DNA of 64,000 bases, taken from positions 4,803,754-4,867,753 of the forward strand of contig OZ036003.1 of NCBI GenBank assembly GCA_964035015.1, given 5' to 3'. Positions 32,853 to 44,377 of this stretch are shown in pieces. A program made the position numbers and the translations under genes. Origin of the DNA: Corallium rubrum (taxonomy: Eukaryota; Cnidaria; Anthozoa; Scleralcyonacea; Coralliidae). Each line of letters starts with the position of its first letter. Positions within the stretch are counted from its first letter, which is position 1. The notes below the pieces were generated by a model that searched no databases, was not told the DNA's origin, and was given only the letters and a program-made list of their open reading frames with translations.

Positions 32853-34901
32853 TTTGTTGGATGTGCTATCTAACATTGCTGTTATCTATGTGGATGTGCT
32901 ATCCAATACTGCCGCTATTTTGTTGGATGTGCTATCTAACATTGCTGCTATCTATGTGCACGTGCTATACAATACTGCCGCTATTTTGTTGGATGTGCTA
33001 TCTAACATTGCTGCTATCTATGTGCACGTGCTATACAATACTGCCGCTATTTTGTTGGATGTGCTATCTAACATTGCTGCTATCTATTTTGATATGCTAT
33101 CCAATACTGCCGCTATTTTGTTGGATGTGCTATCTAACATTGCTGCTATCTATTTGGATGTGCTATCCAATACTGCCGCTAGTTTGTTGGATGTGCTATC
33201 TAACATTGCTGCTATCTATGTGGATGTGCTATCCAATACTGCCGCTATTTTGTTGGATGTGCTATCTAACATTGCTGCTATCTATGTGCATGTGCTATCC
33301 AATACTGCCGCTATTCGTTGGATGTGCTATCTAACATTGCTGCTATCTATGTGAATGTGCTATCCAATACTGCCGCTATTTTGTTGGATGTGCTATCTAC
33401 CTTCGCTGCTATCTATGTAAATGTGCTATCTAATACTGCCGCTATTCGTTGGATGTGCTATCTAACATTGCTACTATCTATGTGGATGTGCTATCCAATA
33501 CTGCCGCTATTTTGTTGGATGTGCTATCTAACATTGCTGCTATCTATGTGAATGTGCTATCCAATACTGCCGCTATTTTGTTGGAGTGCTATCTAACATT
33601 GCTGCTATCTATGTGGATGTGCTATCTAACATTGCTGCTATCTATGTGGATGTGCTATCCAATACTGCCGCTATTTTGTTGGATGTGCTATCTAACATTG
33701 CTGCTATCTATGTGGATGTCCTATCTAACATTGCTGCTATCTATGTGGATGTGCTATCTAACATTGCTGCTATCTATGTGGATGTGCTATCTAACATTGC
33801 TGCTATCTATGTGGATGTGCTATCCAATACTGCCGCTAGTTTGTTGGATGTGCTATCTAACATTGCTGCTATCTATGTGGATGTGCTATCCAATACTGCC
33901 GCTAGTTTGTTGGATGTGCTATCTAACATTAATTGCTGCTATCTATGTGGATGTGCTATCCAATACTGCCGCTATTTTGTTGGATGTGCTATCTATAACA
34001 TTGCTGCTATCTATGTGGATGTGCTATCCAATACTGCCGCTATTTTGTTGGATGTGCTATCTAACATTGCTGCTATCTATGTGGATGTGCTATCCAATAC
34101 TGCCGCTATTTTGTTGGATGTGCTATCTAACATTGCTGCTATCTATATGCATGTGCTATCCAATACTGCCGCTATTTTGTTGGATGTGCTATCTAAGATT
34201 GCTGCCATCTATGTGGATGTGCTTATCAAAGGCTTCTGCTATTTTGTCGGATGTGCTATCCAATACCACTGCATGCTAGTTTGTTGGATGTGCTATTTAA
34301 CATTGCTGCTATCTATTTGGATGTGCTATTTAACATTGCTGCTATCTATTTGGATGTGCTATCTAACATTGCTGCTATCTACTTGGATGTGCTATCCAAT
34401 ACCACTGCTAGTTTGTTGGACGTGCTATCTAACATTGCTGCTATCTATTTGGATGTGCTATCCAATACCAATGCTCTTTTGTTGGATGTGCTATCCAATA
34501 TACCACTGCATGCTAGTTTGTTGGACGTGCTATCTAACATTGCTGCTATCTATTTGGATGTGCTATCCAATACCAATGCTCTTTTGTTGGATGTGCTATC
34601 TAACATTGTTGCTCTCTATTTGGATGTGCTATCCAATGCCACGGGTAGTTATTTGGACGTGCTATCAAAGGTTTCTGCTATTTTGTTGGACATGCTATCT
34701 AGCTAACATTGCTGCTATATATCTATGTGCATGTGCTATCTTATACCGCTGCGATTTCGTGGGATGTGCTATCTGTCATTGCTATATGTGGATGCGCTAT
34801 CCAATACTGCCGCTATTTGTTGGTTGTGCTATCTAACAGTGCTGCATGCTATCTATATGGATGTGCCATCCAATACCACTGCTCTTTGGTTGGATGTGCT
34901 A
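32853..34901. repeat. 33-bp satellite, segment 2
   Basis: This continues the array of 31357-32070 and becomes more diverged after about 34200 (for example AATACCACTGC and AAAGGCTTCTGC variants). It is cut at 34901 by the large CACTA-type element and resumes at 48285. Confidence 0.95.
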
Positions 34902-35065
34902 CACTCTAAAAAATATCTGGTGAAAATATCCTGGTGAATTTTTTTTAACCCTATCCTGGTTGTTTGTAACAAACATCCTGGTTAATATCTTAACAAACCT
35001 TCATTGCATAATCGCTACGAAATCGCTACAACACAAATCTGGTGAAAAAATATCATCTTGCTTGT
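34902..35065. promoter_or_regulatory. Left terminal and subterminal repeats of the CACTA-type element
   Basis: After the terminal repeat come CTGGTGAA, CCTGGTGAA, ATCCTGGTTG and ATCCTGGTTAA copies. By analogy with EnSpm they are candidate transposase-binding sites. Confidence 0.55.
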
Positions 35066-35211
35066 GATTGGTTGTCACCCGATCAGCTGATCCGATCTAC
35101 TCACGGTCACAGCTCACTTTTTCGCCGCCATTGTAAAGAAAGTCTGCTTTAGAAGCTATTTTTCGAAGGTATTTCATGCTTTAATTCACGTAAACGAAGT
35201 GACACGGTAAT

Positions 35212-35281
35212 ATGATGGATAGTTTTGTTGCTGAAAAACTGGAGGAATGGAAGTTGGCCACTCTAAAAGACGTCTTTGAAG
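35212..35281 (+). CDS. Element-encoded SAM-like protein, exon 1
   Basis: It starts at ATG 35212 (ATGATG) and reads MMDSFVAEKLEEWKLATLKD then VFE, ending in phase 1 at donor GTAAAT. With exon 2 it forms a helix set of the sterile-alpha-motif type (EW.L..L...F). SAM-like N-termini accompany the second protein of some animal EnSpm elements. The role is probably DNA or protein binding with the transposase. Confidence 0.65.
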
Positions 35282-35369
35282 GTAAATTTTACAAAAACAT
35301 GATTTTATGTTTGGGCGGGAAACGACGATAAAGCACTTTTTTACACCTTTTGTTGATGTGTTGACTCTT

Positions 35370-36150
35370 TATAGTGATGTTTTAACGTTTTGAACGTTTA
35401 CTCTTCTGTTTTAATGTTCACCTCTGGTGTTTTAATGTTCAACTTTGTGTTTTAATGTCCAAATCTGGTGTTTTAATGTTCAACTCGATCTGGTGTTTTA
35501 ATGTTTAACTCTGGTGTTTTAATGTCCAACTTTGGTGTTTTAATATTTTATTCTTGTGTTTTAATGTTTTACTCTAGTGTTTTAATGTCTTATTTTTTGT
35601 TTTAATGTTTTATTCTTGTGTTTTAATGTTTTACTCTAGTGTTTTAATGTCTTGTTTTTGTTTTTCATGTTTTATTCTTGTGTTTTAATGTTTAACTTGG
35701 TGTTTTAATGTTGAACTCTGGTGTTTTATTCTTCTTTTTTTTTTAATGTCGAACTGTGGTATTTTAATGTTGAACTCTGGTGTTTTAATGTTTAACTCTA
35801 GTGTTGTAATGTTTTATTTTTTTTTTAATGTTTTACCCTTGTGTTTTAATGTTTAACTTGGTGTTTTAATGTTCATGCAACTCTGGTGTTTTAGTTAACT
35901 CTGGTGTTTGAACATCCAAATCTAGTGTTTTAATGTATAACTCTTGTGTTTTAATGTTTTACTCTTGTGTTTTTATGTTTTACTCTGGTGTTTTAATGTT
36001 TAACTCTGGTGTTTTATTGTTTAACTCTAATGTTTTAATGTTTAAGTCCTGTATTTTAATGTTTTATTGTTGTGTTTTAATGTTTTACTCTTGTGTTTTA
36101 AAGTTTAACTCTGGTGTTTTAATGTTTTTCTCTTGCATGTGTTTTGATGT
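35370..36150. repeat. Minisatellite of about 22-24 bp in the element's intron
   Basis: Diverged tandem copies of TGTTTTAATGTT(T/C)AACTCTGG, with many variants (TTTATTCTTG, TTTACTCTAG). It lies within the first intron of the SAM-like gene. Confidence 0.85.
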
Positions 36151-36809
36151 TTTATGCATCAGTCAAATCCAGCGTTGCCCCCCTCCCCCTCAGGACAGTG
36201 CCAGGCACTTCCAAGCTTTTTTGTCATGAGAGTGGGGCATCTGTAGTGTCCATATCTCCCTGGGGACCAGGTATTTGTGTAGCCCAAGGCATTAGGGCAG
36301 GGCATTGGTCACAGTTGTTTCTACGTTCAAAATTTCTCACTTGTGATCGTGAGTCAAAGAGATTCATTAGGATATGATAGTCCTGAAGAAAAATCATTGC
36401 GTGTAGATGGGCCTTTTACAAAATTGTTACAAGTAAATTTGGAAGTATATTTTAATCTACCCCCAGGGTGGGGCATTTTTAGCTTTGATAGTGCCCAACC
36501 CCAGGGAATTTACATTAAAATATGAAAAAATTATAAATGCCTGGGGGGTGGCCAAGGGATGGGGTGTGGCCAGGGGGGGTGGGCATCACTGGAATTGACT
36601 GATGTTGACACTGGGGTTTTTAATGTTTAATATTGTTGTTTTTTCTTGTGAAGTTGAAACATAAAAATACAACTAAAACAATTACCAAAGCTAGTGCCTT
36701 TGTTCTTTAAGTGCTCGTGATGCATTAATTCCTCAGGAAATCATTACTTGTGGGACTGCATGCTATAATTATATAAATTTTAACCTATTTCTTTTTTGGT
36801 TTTATAGAG
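36151..36809. other. Intron of the SAM-like gene
   Basis: C- and G-rich patches (CCCCCCTCCCCCTCAGG, GGTGGCCAAGGGATGGGG) and otherwise unique sequence. I see no gene. Confidence 0.5.
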
Positions 36810-36892
36810 AATTGTATTTTAAGGAGATGATCAAAGCTGTTGGACCACGAATGAAGTTTTCAGCAAAGCTGAAGAAGCTCAAAGGTGACAAG
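36810..36892 (+). CDS. Element-encoded SAM-like protein, exon 2
   Basis: An 83-nt exon entering in phase 1 and leaving in phase 0 (acceptor TTTTATAGAG, donor GTAATC). It reads ELYFKEMIKAVGPRMKF then SAKLKKLKGDK. The VGPR.KF..KL..L end is a typical last helix of SAM domains, which supports the call for exons 1-2. Confidence 0.65.
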
Positions 36893-36946
36893 GTAATCAG
36901 CAGATAATTAAATTCAACTGGAACTATTTAAACTAATTTTACTACC

Positions 36947-39442
36947 ATGGGTTATGTCTCTCCCAAGTGTGGCCATATTATTAATGGAGATTCTACTACA
37001 CTTATGTCACATCTAAAAAACACACATGCACTTATTTTTGGAGATTCGTTCACATGTGCCATTACATGTTCACAAGATGGATGTAAGCGTACTTTTAGGT
37101 ACCGATATGCACTAAAACGACATATCGATAGACATCATGAATCAATTCAGAGTGACCAAGAGGATTTGCACGATAACGATGATAATAATAGGGGACTAAA
37201 TGGTAGCAATGATAGTAATCCCAATTGTAATGGTTCAGATGAGGAAGATAATATATGTGATGTGTTCAACCAGGAAAAACTAACTGAAATGGCGGCGGTT
37301 GGCATTGCTCAAATGAAATCTTCAAGTAGTGTGGTCCAATCAACCATAGATATGGTTGTAGCACAGTCTTCTAATTTGTTCCATGACATTGTTGGTGGTT
37401 TAAGGGAAAGAACATCCAAATTTTTGTCAGAAAGGGGATTTGGTGAAGACGATGAAGAAGTTCAAAATTTGCTTGATACCTTTCAAAATTGTGAAGTTCC
37501 ATATCAGCATATTCAAAATTCATACCAGCAAAATAAATATTTTGAAAATTCTGGTTTCTTTATCAAGCCTGTGGAAGTACCAATTGGTGTCGGATATTTC
37601 CCACATCACAACAGAACAACTGGTCATGTCGAACAACATGCCAAGCATATTACTTTTCAGTATATACCAATTCAGAAACTTTTGAAATGCATTCTTGAGA
37701 GCAAAAACTTCATGTCTACTGTGTTACAATATCAATGCAGTAATGATGGCATTTTAAGAGATTTCAATGATGGCCAATACTGTAAAGAGCACAATTTCTT
37801 TTCCAATCCACAAAATCTTCAGCTTCTCTTGTATGTTGACGAGTGCGAGGTTGCTAATCCTCTTGGCTCCAAGGCAGGTCTACATAAGATTGGAGTGGTC
37901 TACTGCACAATAATGAACATACCCCCTAAATATCGCTCATCCTTGTCGAATTGCTTTCTTGTTTCAATGTTTAACGCTGGAGATGTGAAGACATATGGTT
38001 ATGACACTATTCTGAGGCCTCTTGTTGATGATATTAAGAAGCTGGAGACTGATGGTGTGCACATTGACAGTGATGTGTACAGTGGAACTGTTAAAGTGAG
38101 CATTGCTCAGGTTTCAGGTGACAACCTTGGTGTCAATGGTATTTGTGGATTTGTGGAAAGTTTTGTTGGCAACCATTATTGCAGGCACTGCAAGATGCAC
38201 AGGAATGACACATGGTACTCCTCAATTGAGAGACCAGATGTCCTTCGGACAGAAGAGGATCATGAAGTTGACATTGGCATTAATAATCCAGCAACGACCG
38301 GTGTAAAGTCCTCGTGCCTTCTTAATGATGTCGAAAATTTCCATGTAACAAATAACATTGCTCCTGACATAATGCATGATCTTTTGGAAGGCATTTGCAG
38401 TTTGGAGGTTCATCTTGTCCTTGCTGTGTTGATACAAGAAGGCTTTTTCACCTTAGATTTATTGAATAGCAGGGTTACCAGCTTTGACTATGGATTACAA
38501 GATTTAAAAAATAAGCCTTCTGTAATTTCGGCTTCCAAACTGCAAACCCCAGATGGTCCAACTCATCAAACAGCTGCACAAATGTGGTGTCTGGTACGTC
38601 ATATTCCTCTGCTAATTGGTGACAGAGTACCTGAAGATAATGAATACTTTGAATTGTTATTGTTACTGCTAGACTGCATGGACATCATATTTTCATATGA
38701 AGTAACTGTAGAGGAAACACTGTTTCTCAAGCACCTTATCAATGAACACCATCAGCTGTTCTTAGAGTTATTCCCAGCACGCCATCTAAAGCCCAAACAC
38801 CACTTCATGACACACTATCCTCGTCAGATCCGCATGCTTGGGCCCCTCATACGCTACTGGACAATGCGGTTTGAAGCTAAGCATGGATTCTTTAAACGTT
38901 TGGGCCATATAGTGTGCAATTTCAGGAACATTCTCAAGACACTCAGCTATAGACAGCAGATGTACTTCTGTTATAATATGATGAGTGCAAAAGATCTTGT
39001 CAAAAGAGATCAGGAGGTTGGGCCAGGGTCGTCTGTTCTTGTGGCTTCTTTACCAAATGCCAGGATTTTGGAGGCTGCACTTGGTGCTCATCTGTTGGAT
39101 GAGGTTTATCTTGCAAAATGGTGTGTTGTCCATGGAAATAAGTACCAGAAGAATATGGTGGTTGTTACTGGAAAAACAGATGAACTTGAACCTGTTTTTC
39201 AAAGGATTGTATATGTGATTTGTATGGAGGATGGAATTAAACTGGTTACTGAGCCACTTAACCTTGTGAAGTTTGATCGACACTCACACTGCTATGTAGT
39301 GCAAGAACCACAAGTGCAGAGATTATGGAACATAAATTGTGTGGAAAATCTGCTGGATTACCAACCATACCATGCAGCCAAGTCATATGACCAGACCAAA
39401 GAGTCGCATCTTTTCATTGCTTTAAGACACAGGATTCACTAA
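36947..39442 (+). CDS. EnSpm/CACTA-type transposase
   Basis: An intact 831-codon frame starts at ATG 36947, just after an in-frame stop. The N-terminus has a C2H2 zinc finger (CSQDGCKRTFRYRYALKRH plus a second H) preceded by a partial finger. An acidic Asp/Asn-rich linker follows. The catalytic core fits the TNP2-like fold: LLLYVDECEVANPLG with D298, SGDNLGVNGICGF with D392, and MRFEAKHGFFKR with E643; PARHLKPKHHFMTHYPRQ lies between. The enzyme would cut at the CAC termini in the nucleus. The ORF lies on the same strand inside the intron between exons 2 and 3 of the SAM-like gene. No stop or frameshift suggests recent activity. Confidence 0.88.
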   Translation: MGYVSPKCGHIINGDSTTLMSHLKNTHALIFGDSFTCAITCSQDGCKRTFRYRYALKRHIDRHHESIQSDQEDLHDNDDNNRGLNGSNDSNPNCNGSDEEDNICDVFNQEKLTEMAAVGIAQMKSSSSVVQSTIDMVVAQSSNLFHDIVGGLRERTSKFLSERGFGEDDEEVQNLLDTFQNCEVPYQHIQNSYQQNKYFENSGFFIKPVEVPIGVGYFPHHNRTTGHVEQHAKHITFQYIPIQKLLKCILESKNFMSTVLQYQCSNDGILRDFNDGQYCKEHNFFSNPQNLQLLLYVDECEVANPLGSKAGLHKIGVVYCTIMNIPPKYRSSLSNCFLVSMFNAGDVKTYGYDTILRPLVDDIKKLETDGVHIDSDVYSGTVKVSIAQVSGDNLGVNGICGFVESFVGNHYCRHCKMHRNDTWYSSIERPDVLRTEEDHEVDIGINNPATTGVKSSCLLNDVENFHVTNNIAPDIMHDLLEGICSLEVHLVLAVLIQEGFFTLDLLNSRVTSFDYGLQDLKNKPSVISASKLQTPDGPTHQTAAQMWCLVRHIPLLIGDRVPEDNEYFELLLLLLDCMDIIFSYEVTVEETLFLKHLINEHHQLFLELFPARHLKPKHHFMTHYPRQIRMLGPLIRYWTMRFEAKHGFFKRLGHIVCNFRNILKTLSYRQQMYFCYNMMSAKDLVKRDQEVGPGSSVLVASLPNARILEAALGAHLLDEVYLAKWCVVHGNKYQKNMVVVTGKTDELEPVFQRIVYVICMEDGIKLVTEPLNLVKFDRHSHCYVVQEPQVQRLWNINCVENLLDYQPYHAAKSYDQTKESHLFIALRHRIH

Positions 39443-40249
39443 ATGGAATACACTTGATTGCAAAATAATATTGTGGTGATGTCATAAATTGCAATGCTGT
39501 TTAGGGTTTACTGTGATTAGGGCCAAATATATGGTCCCTGTAAACCCCTTTGGGAAAACGGTGCATTTTGGGTGATTCACAGTAAAATTGAAAAGTAATA
39601 CTGGCTGAAGTTTCAGGACAAGTTTTTCTTTTCAGTTTTGCCCCGGTTACTACTATTATAAACCAATTTTCCTTAGATGGCTTATAAAGTTGTAGTGACG
39701 CAATGTATTCAAAGAGTTTTTACTCAAGTTTAACATCTCAATCAATTGATAAGTCATTTGAAGTCATATATAATACATGCCTTTTTATAGCCGCATTTTA
39801 TCAAGTTGTAATGCATATTGTTTTTAACAGTATACAGTATATTTACTATATTATGCATGGTAGCACCAATGCGTGGCGAATTGTCTAAATCTTATAAGTG
39901 ATTGCAATGAAATTATTACATTCATGACTAAAATGCTGCTACACCAGACTATAATCGTTTTAACATGAAGTACACATGTTGGCATGCATTTACAAATTCG
40001 ATTGCTAGATTCGAAAAATTGGGTAAAAACTATTTGGAAAGCTTCTGAGTATAACAAGTTTGGAATAATAAACTAGCTAACAATGTATCTGGCCCTGGCA
40101 ACAGTATTTAACACTAAAAGCCTTACTTCTATGACATTGCTGCCATATTTTGCAATTGGTCTATTCCTACTTCAGCTACTTGTTACAATTTAATAGCCCA
40201 GTAAGTATTCTACGCCAGCTATATGGAAACAACAAATTAATTTTACAGG

Positions 40250-40616
40250 AAACCCCGCAAGTTTTGACAAATATAGCCTTACAAAATTTACTTACAAATC
40301 AAGATTTTGTATTAAATCTTCAAATGATTACTTTTTAATTCGCTTTAAACTTAAGTCACTTCGGGGTTTGAAATGCCCTCGGAAATGCCTGGGCACCGCC
40401 ATCTTGTTTTGATGACGCGTTTAATCATGCATAATTATTAGAGCCCATTTAACGCTTCGTCAAAACAAGATCGCGGCGCCCAGGCATTTCAAAGAGTTTA
40501 AAGCGAATTAAGCAAATAATCATCTGAAGATGCTTCGTTTTAATAAGAAATCTTGATTTGTATAAGTATACATTTTGAACATTTGCAAGGCTATTTGTGT
40601 AAACTTGCGGGGTTTT
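40250..40616. mobile_element. 367-bp fold-back MITE
   Basis: Arms begin AAACCCCGCAAGTTT and run through AAATCAAGATTT, TTAATTCGCTTTAAA and GAAATGCCTGGGC to a centre near 40425. There is no ORF. Confidence 0.8.
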
Positions 40617-40861
40617 ATTTAAACCCATATAGACCACTTGCACATGACGTCAAAACGGTTCATCTGGAGGACAACTTCAAATAGTTTATAAACATTTTTC
40701 CTCCACCAGGGGAATAAGAGCAAGTGGTCTATTATAAACCCTATAAATTTGGGAAACCCCAGAAATCTAATCTGTGGGGGCTTATAAATTATTAGGGCGT
40801 ATTGTAGAAATCATTTTATTCACAGGTTGATGTTACACAATTTATAGTTCTTACTTAGTTA

Positions 40862-40943
40862 TAGCCTGCAAAGCAGGCCCTTTTTCTCCGAATTAAAAAA
40901 ATAAAAAAATAACGCGAAAAAAACCCGCCTGCTTTGCAGGCTA
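40862..40943. mobile_element. 82-bp MITE with 9-bp target duplication
   Basis: Termini TAGCCTGCAAAGCAGGC are inverted and flanked by ACTTAGTTA at 40853-40861 and 40944-40952. A 9-bp duplication points to a Mutator-type mover. Confidence 0.75.
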
Positions 40944-41076
40944 ACTTAGTTACCAAGTACCAACCCATTTGTTTTTAGAATATTATTTATTACTGGTAAT
41001 TACTTATTACTACATAATTATTTTTTTACTTTGAAACCAATATACTGTTTTTATTTATATCATATTTACCATATAG

Positions 41077-41217
41077 CTTCCACAGATACAAACTGACTCA
41101 GACAACACTGGAATGGAGTGCAGCCCCCCTTGTAGTCTTAATGCAGGCCCACTCCAAGCAAATAAAGAGGACAACTATAATGGCATGAGAGCACAAAAGA
41201 GGTTTAAGTCTGATTTT
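41077..41217 (+). CDS. Element-encoded SAM-like protein, exon 3
   Basis: A 141-nt exon of 47 codons, phase 0 at both ends, with acceptor ACCATATAG and donor GTAAGT. It reads LPQIQTDSDNTGMECSPPC then a polar linker ending AQKRFKSDF. It is a low-complexity linker; identification rests on splice sites and phase. Confidence 0.6.
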
Positions 41218-42395
41218 GTAAGTGTCAGTTTTGTGTATTTACAGGATGTATACATTAAGTATGTAACGATACGCAAAGGGTTCTCTTGAGTTGTGTTGTA
41301 AGAAAGTCTGGTCTCTTAGCTTATACTGCAGGAAACAATGTACACAGGGTTGTGGCCATAGTGGGAGGCAGTGGATGTGCTGCCCAGCAGTCGTAACTAC
41401 AGCCTACCACTATTTTTTACAAAATAGTCCCATTACTCCCATATTTTAATGCAGTTAAATGCAATTTAAGTAAGTTAACAACAAAGAGCGGTTAGCGTTA
41501 GTATGGTCAGCGAGTTCCAGCATATCAGCATACGCATACGTGGTATGCCCATACAAGCATGGCGGTTAGCAAGGTCAGTGGTTTCTAGCGCATGCGCAAA
41601 CGTGTGTTCTCAGGTTGTGGGATTACCTCTAGCGTGGCGTGTTTGAATTGGGGTTTGTACTGGATCATTTTTCTTCTTCTTTTTTTTTTATTATTATTTT
41701 TCATTTATTTATTATTTATTATTATTTTTTTTCCCACTGACCTAGTCAGTGTGATGGGTCCCTCGGTCTGGTGTGGGGGCTCATGGCTGGGTTGCGGGGA
41801 TTGGCCAGCCATGAGAGCGGTATTGTATCTAGGGGCTGGCTTTGGAAGTGGAAGCCCCTGGATGACCCAGCCACCCATTACCCACAAAGCGATGCAGTTG
41901 TTTACAAGAAATTTACCGATTAAGTAGAACACCAAAAAAATTACTTTCACTATTAGCTGTTGAATTGCAGTGTTGCTATGCCTCGGATATTTTGTTTTGA
42001 TTGGCTAAGCTGCAACTGTCAGCTAATAAAAGGGTGCAATTCTCATGGCGTGCACCTTCCTTTCAAATGAGCAATCACGCATGACTTGGGGTAGGCATGG
42101 GCAACGAGAAGGGCGTATGAAGACTATGAACACCAGGAGTCTGGGACCCACTGGGATGCCGACAGGGTGGGTGGCCAGTGCAGCTTAAAACTTTTTCTTC
42201 AGTTTGTTTTATGAGATCTGATCAGCTGGAACTATTCTGAAATTTATTAGCCTGTGTGTAGACTCATTTTATTATGTAAATGCGTCTGCACGCATGCTAG
42301 AAATTTATTGAATTTAAACAATAGAAAGTCGTTTTGTGTATAATAAATCACTTAGTGGAAAACCAGCTTAACAACCATTACTGATATTTTTTCAG
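41218..42395. other. Intron of the SAM-like gene
   Basis: It contains a T-rich run at about 41670-41735 and no recognisable element or gene. Confidence 0.5.
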
Positions 42396-42538
42396 AATGT
42401 ACGAGCTATGCTGATGGAGAATTCAGCTGTTGGGGAACCTATCATTTCTGAAATAGAGAAAGGTGCACTGACAAGAATGAGCCGAGTGAAGTTGGTTCGA
42501 ATAGCTGTTGCACACATAATACAACACTTTGGAGATAG
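42396..42538 (+). CDS. Element-encoded SAM-like protein, exon 4
   Basis: Acceptor TTTTTTCAG, donor GTGTGT; enters in phase 0, leaves in phase 2. It reads NVRAMLMENSAVGEPIISEI then TRMSRVKLVRIAVAHIIQHF. It is helical and basic. This region is conserved among animal EnSpm second proteins as far as I recall; function is unknown. Confidence 0.65.
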
Positions 42539-42747
42539 GTGTGTAGTCTACAAATTATTGCATGTACAATGTATTTGCTACTGCAGACTGTGCAAGTGTA
42601 ACTTATTTCGAGGACAGAAGTTAATACTTTATCTGACAGAATAACTGAGTCTAATCTGTATGTTAATTGCTTGACTATTACTTAAAATGCCAGGTATACA
42701 CTGTAATTCTCCTAAATGAGATTTTTTAATTTCAATTATCTTACTAG

Positions 42748-42832
42748 GCCTAAATGTGAAGTGAAGGCCAGAATGGCTAAAGCCATAATTGATGAGTTCC
42801 CATCACTTAAAGATGATGAAGGTCAAGGTTTT
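42748..42832 (+). CDS. Element-encoded SAM-like protein, exon 5
   Basis: Acceptor CTTACTAG, donor GTAAGT; phase 2 in, phase 0 out. It reads PKCEVKARMAKAIIDEFPSL then KDDEGQGF, continuing exon 4 in frame. Confidence 0.65.
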
Positions 42833-42936
42833 GTAAGTACTAGTACATGCATATGAAATGAAATGTTATATAGTTAAACATTGCATATAGCTGTATCAGT
42901 ATACTGTATAATTATATATGGTATACATTATAACTT

Positions 42937-43069
42937 ATTGGATTCATCTGAGCCCGATATGGCAAAATGTTTGAGTCGAAAATTCAATATTGGGCGAGAC
43001 CGAAGGTCGAGCCTAATATTAAAATTTGAGACTTACATATTTTCCATATCGGGCGAAGATGAATCCAAT
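42937..43069. mobile_element. 133-bp inverted-repeat element in the element's intron
   Basis: ATTGGATTCATCT(G)AGCCCGATATGG at the left is matched by its inverse at the right, around CAATATTGGGC...GCCTAATATT. Confidence 0.7.
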
Positions 43070-43298
43070 GGTGTTTTATTATATCGAACAAATAATTGTG
43101 TGATTAAAAAGTAAATATACCTTGTGAACCTGTCCAAAGGTTGCTGCCCAATATGTAGTTGCCCTACATCCTAAAATATTGGGCTGGCACGTGACACTAA
43201 TGTAGACATTTGATTGGACGATTAATTGTGAGGGTATAATAAGTAGCTATATATTGATATTAAAATTATAGATAATAATTACAGTATATTTTATACAG

Positions 43299-43452
43299 GA
43301 AGCTTGGTATAGTCCTGGAAAAGGACAACATTCTTCGACAGGATGGATAGAGGAGCGCCTAAGAAATGTCAGGCGTAGTTACAATGTGAAGGCTGTTGCT
43401 TCAACTACTACTTCTCATTCATCCTCAAAATTGGTTGTTCCTACTTTACCAG
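43299..43452 (+). CDS. Element-encoded SAM-like protein, exon 6
   Basis: Acceptor TTTATACAG, donor GTACAG; phase 0 in, phase 1 out. It reads EAWYSPGKGQHSSTGWIEER then LRNVRRSYNVKA and a Ser/Thr-rich stretch. Confidence 0.65.
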
Positions 43453-43543
43453 GTACAGTATGATGTAATTTATCAATGTGCATCCTTTACTGTGTTGGTG
43501 TGTGTTTTTGTATGCTGTAGACTATTTATTTATTTATTTCTAG

Positions 43544-43737
43544 AATCTGATATATCTAATGAGCAGTTTCAGTGTATGGTAGAATGGCTAAAGCACAATA
43601 TATCGCCAACCACGCAAGTTAGTTCATTTATGGAAAAAACAGCTGTAAAAAGGGCAGAATGGATCAGGATAAACCGCGGCGAATCATTTGAGAATATATT
43701 GAGAGAATACCCACGGCTGTTCGACACTCCTGGCATG
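43544..43737 (+). CDS. Element-encoded SAM-like protein, exon 7
   Basis: Acceptor TTATTTCTAG, donor GTGAGT; phase 1 in, phase 0 out. It reads SDISNEQFQCMVEWLKHNIS then KRAEWIRINRGES and REYPRLFDTPGM. Confidence 0.7.
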
Positions 43738-43938
43738 GTGAGTATGATGCCACAGGTACTGGTATAATTTGTGTGATACAGAAATTGAAGATTGCTAGCG
43801 TTTTTGACAGAAAATTCTAATTTCCCCCATCCTAAACATGTGCAAACTTCAATCACCTTACTCATTTAACTGTGAACTTGTACATGAAATAATATTCTTA
43901 AATTTGTTAACAATGACATTTTTATATTGTGTAAACAG

Positions 43939-44086
43939 GTAGAAATTGATTTCCGCACCTTGTTTCCGGATGTAGCGGATAAGCTCTACATGGTTTGGAC
44001 ACCAACCTATGCCGATGAAGTGCTGAAATATGCCAGTCTTCAAGGGAACTGGCAGTTGTACTTGAATGTAAATGCACCAACATTGC
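43939..44086 (+). CDS. Element-encoded SAM-like protein, exon 8
   Basis: Acceptor TGTAAACAG, donor GTAAGT; phase 0 in, phase 1 out. It reads VEIDFRTLFPDVADKLYMVW then TPTYADEVLKYASLQ. It joins exons 7 and 9 in frame. Confidence 0.7.
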
Positions 44087-44258
44087 GTAAGTATAATTTC
44101 AGAAATGTATGATTATATTGGTCTAATATTTTACGGGATTTCTCTGTTAAAATTCTTATTATTATGAGAAATCTAGTCTGTTTTAACATGATTCATCATG
44201 ATGTTTGTTTTGCAAGATGGAAAATAGGCTTTAATGTACAGTATACCTTTATGTACAG

Positions 44259-44377
44259 GTTTAACTACAAGAGGTTCCAATAAATTAGCCTATTTATGCA
44301 AACAATTGAACAATTTTGCCCATGATGGGGAAATCCCTGACAAACCAGTTTTTGAGTTTTGTATACAATTAACTACG
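44259..44377 (+). CDS. Element-encoded SAM-like protein, exon 9
   Basis: Acceptor TATGTACAG, donor GTAATG; phase 1 in, phase 0 out. It reads LTTRGSNKLAYLCKQLNNFA then FEFCIQLTT. Exon 10 needs phase 1, so a small exon between the two is missing from my model or the gene is damaged there. Confidence 0.6.

Larger units (their letters stand above)
39443..41076. other. Intron of the SAM-like gene with two small MITEs
   Basis: Apart from the elements at 40250-40616 and 40862-40943, the sequence is unique and AT-rich, without a gene. Confidence 0.5.

Noticed and set aside
31305-34836. Open frames up to 416 codons made of an 11-residue repeat (DVLSNIAAIYV)
   Set aside because: The DNA unit is 33 bp, so several frames stay open at once. 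Frame changes occur at unit indels without harm, and transposons have split the array.
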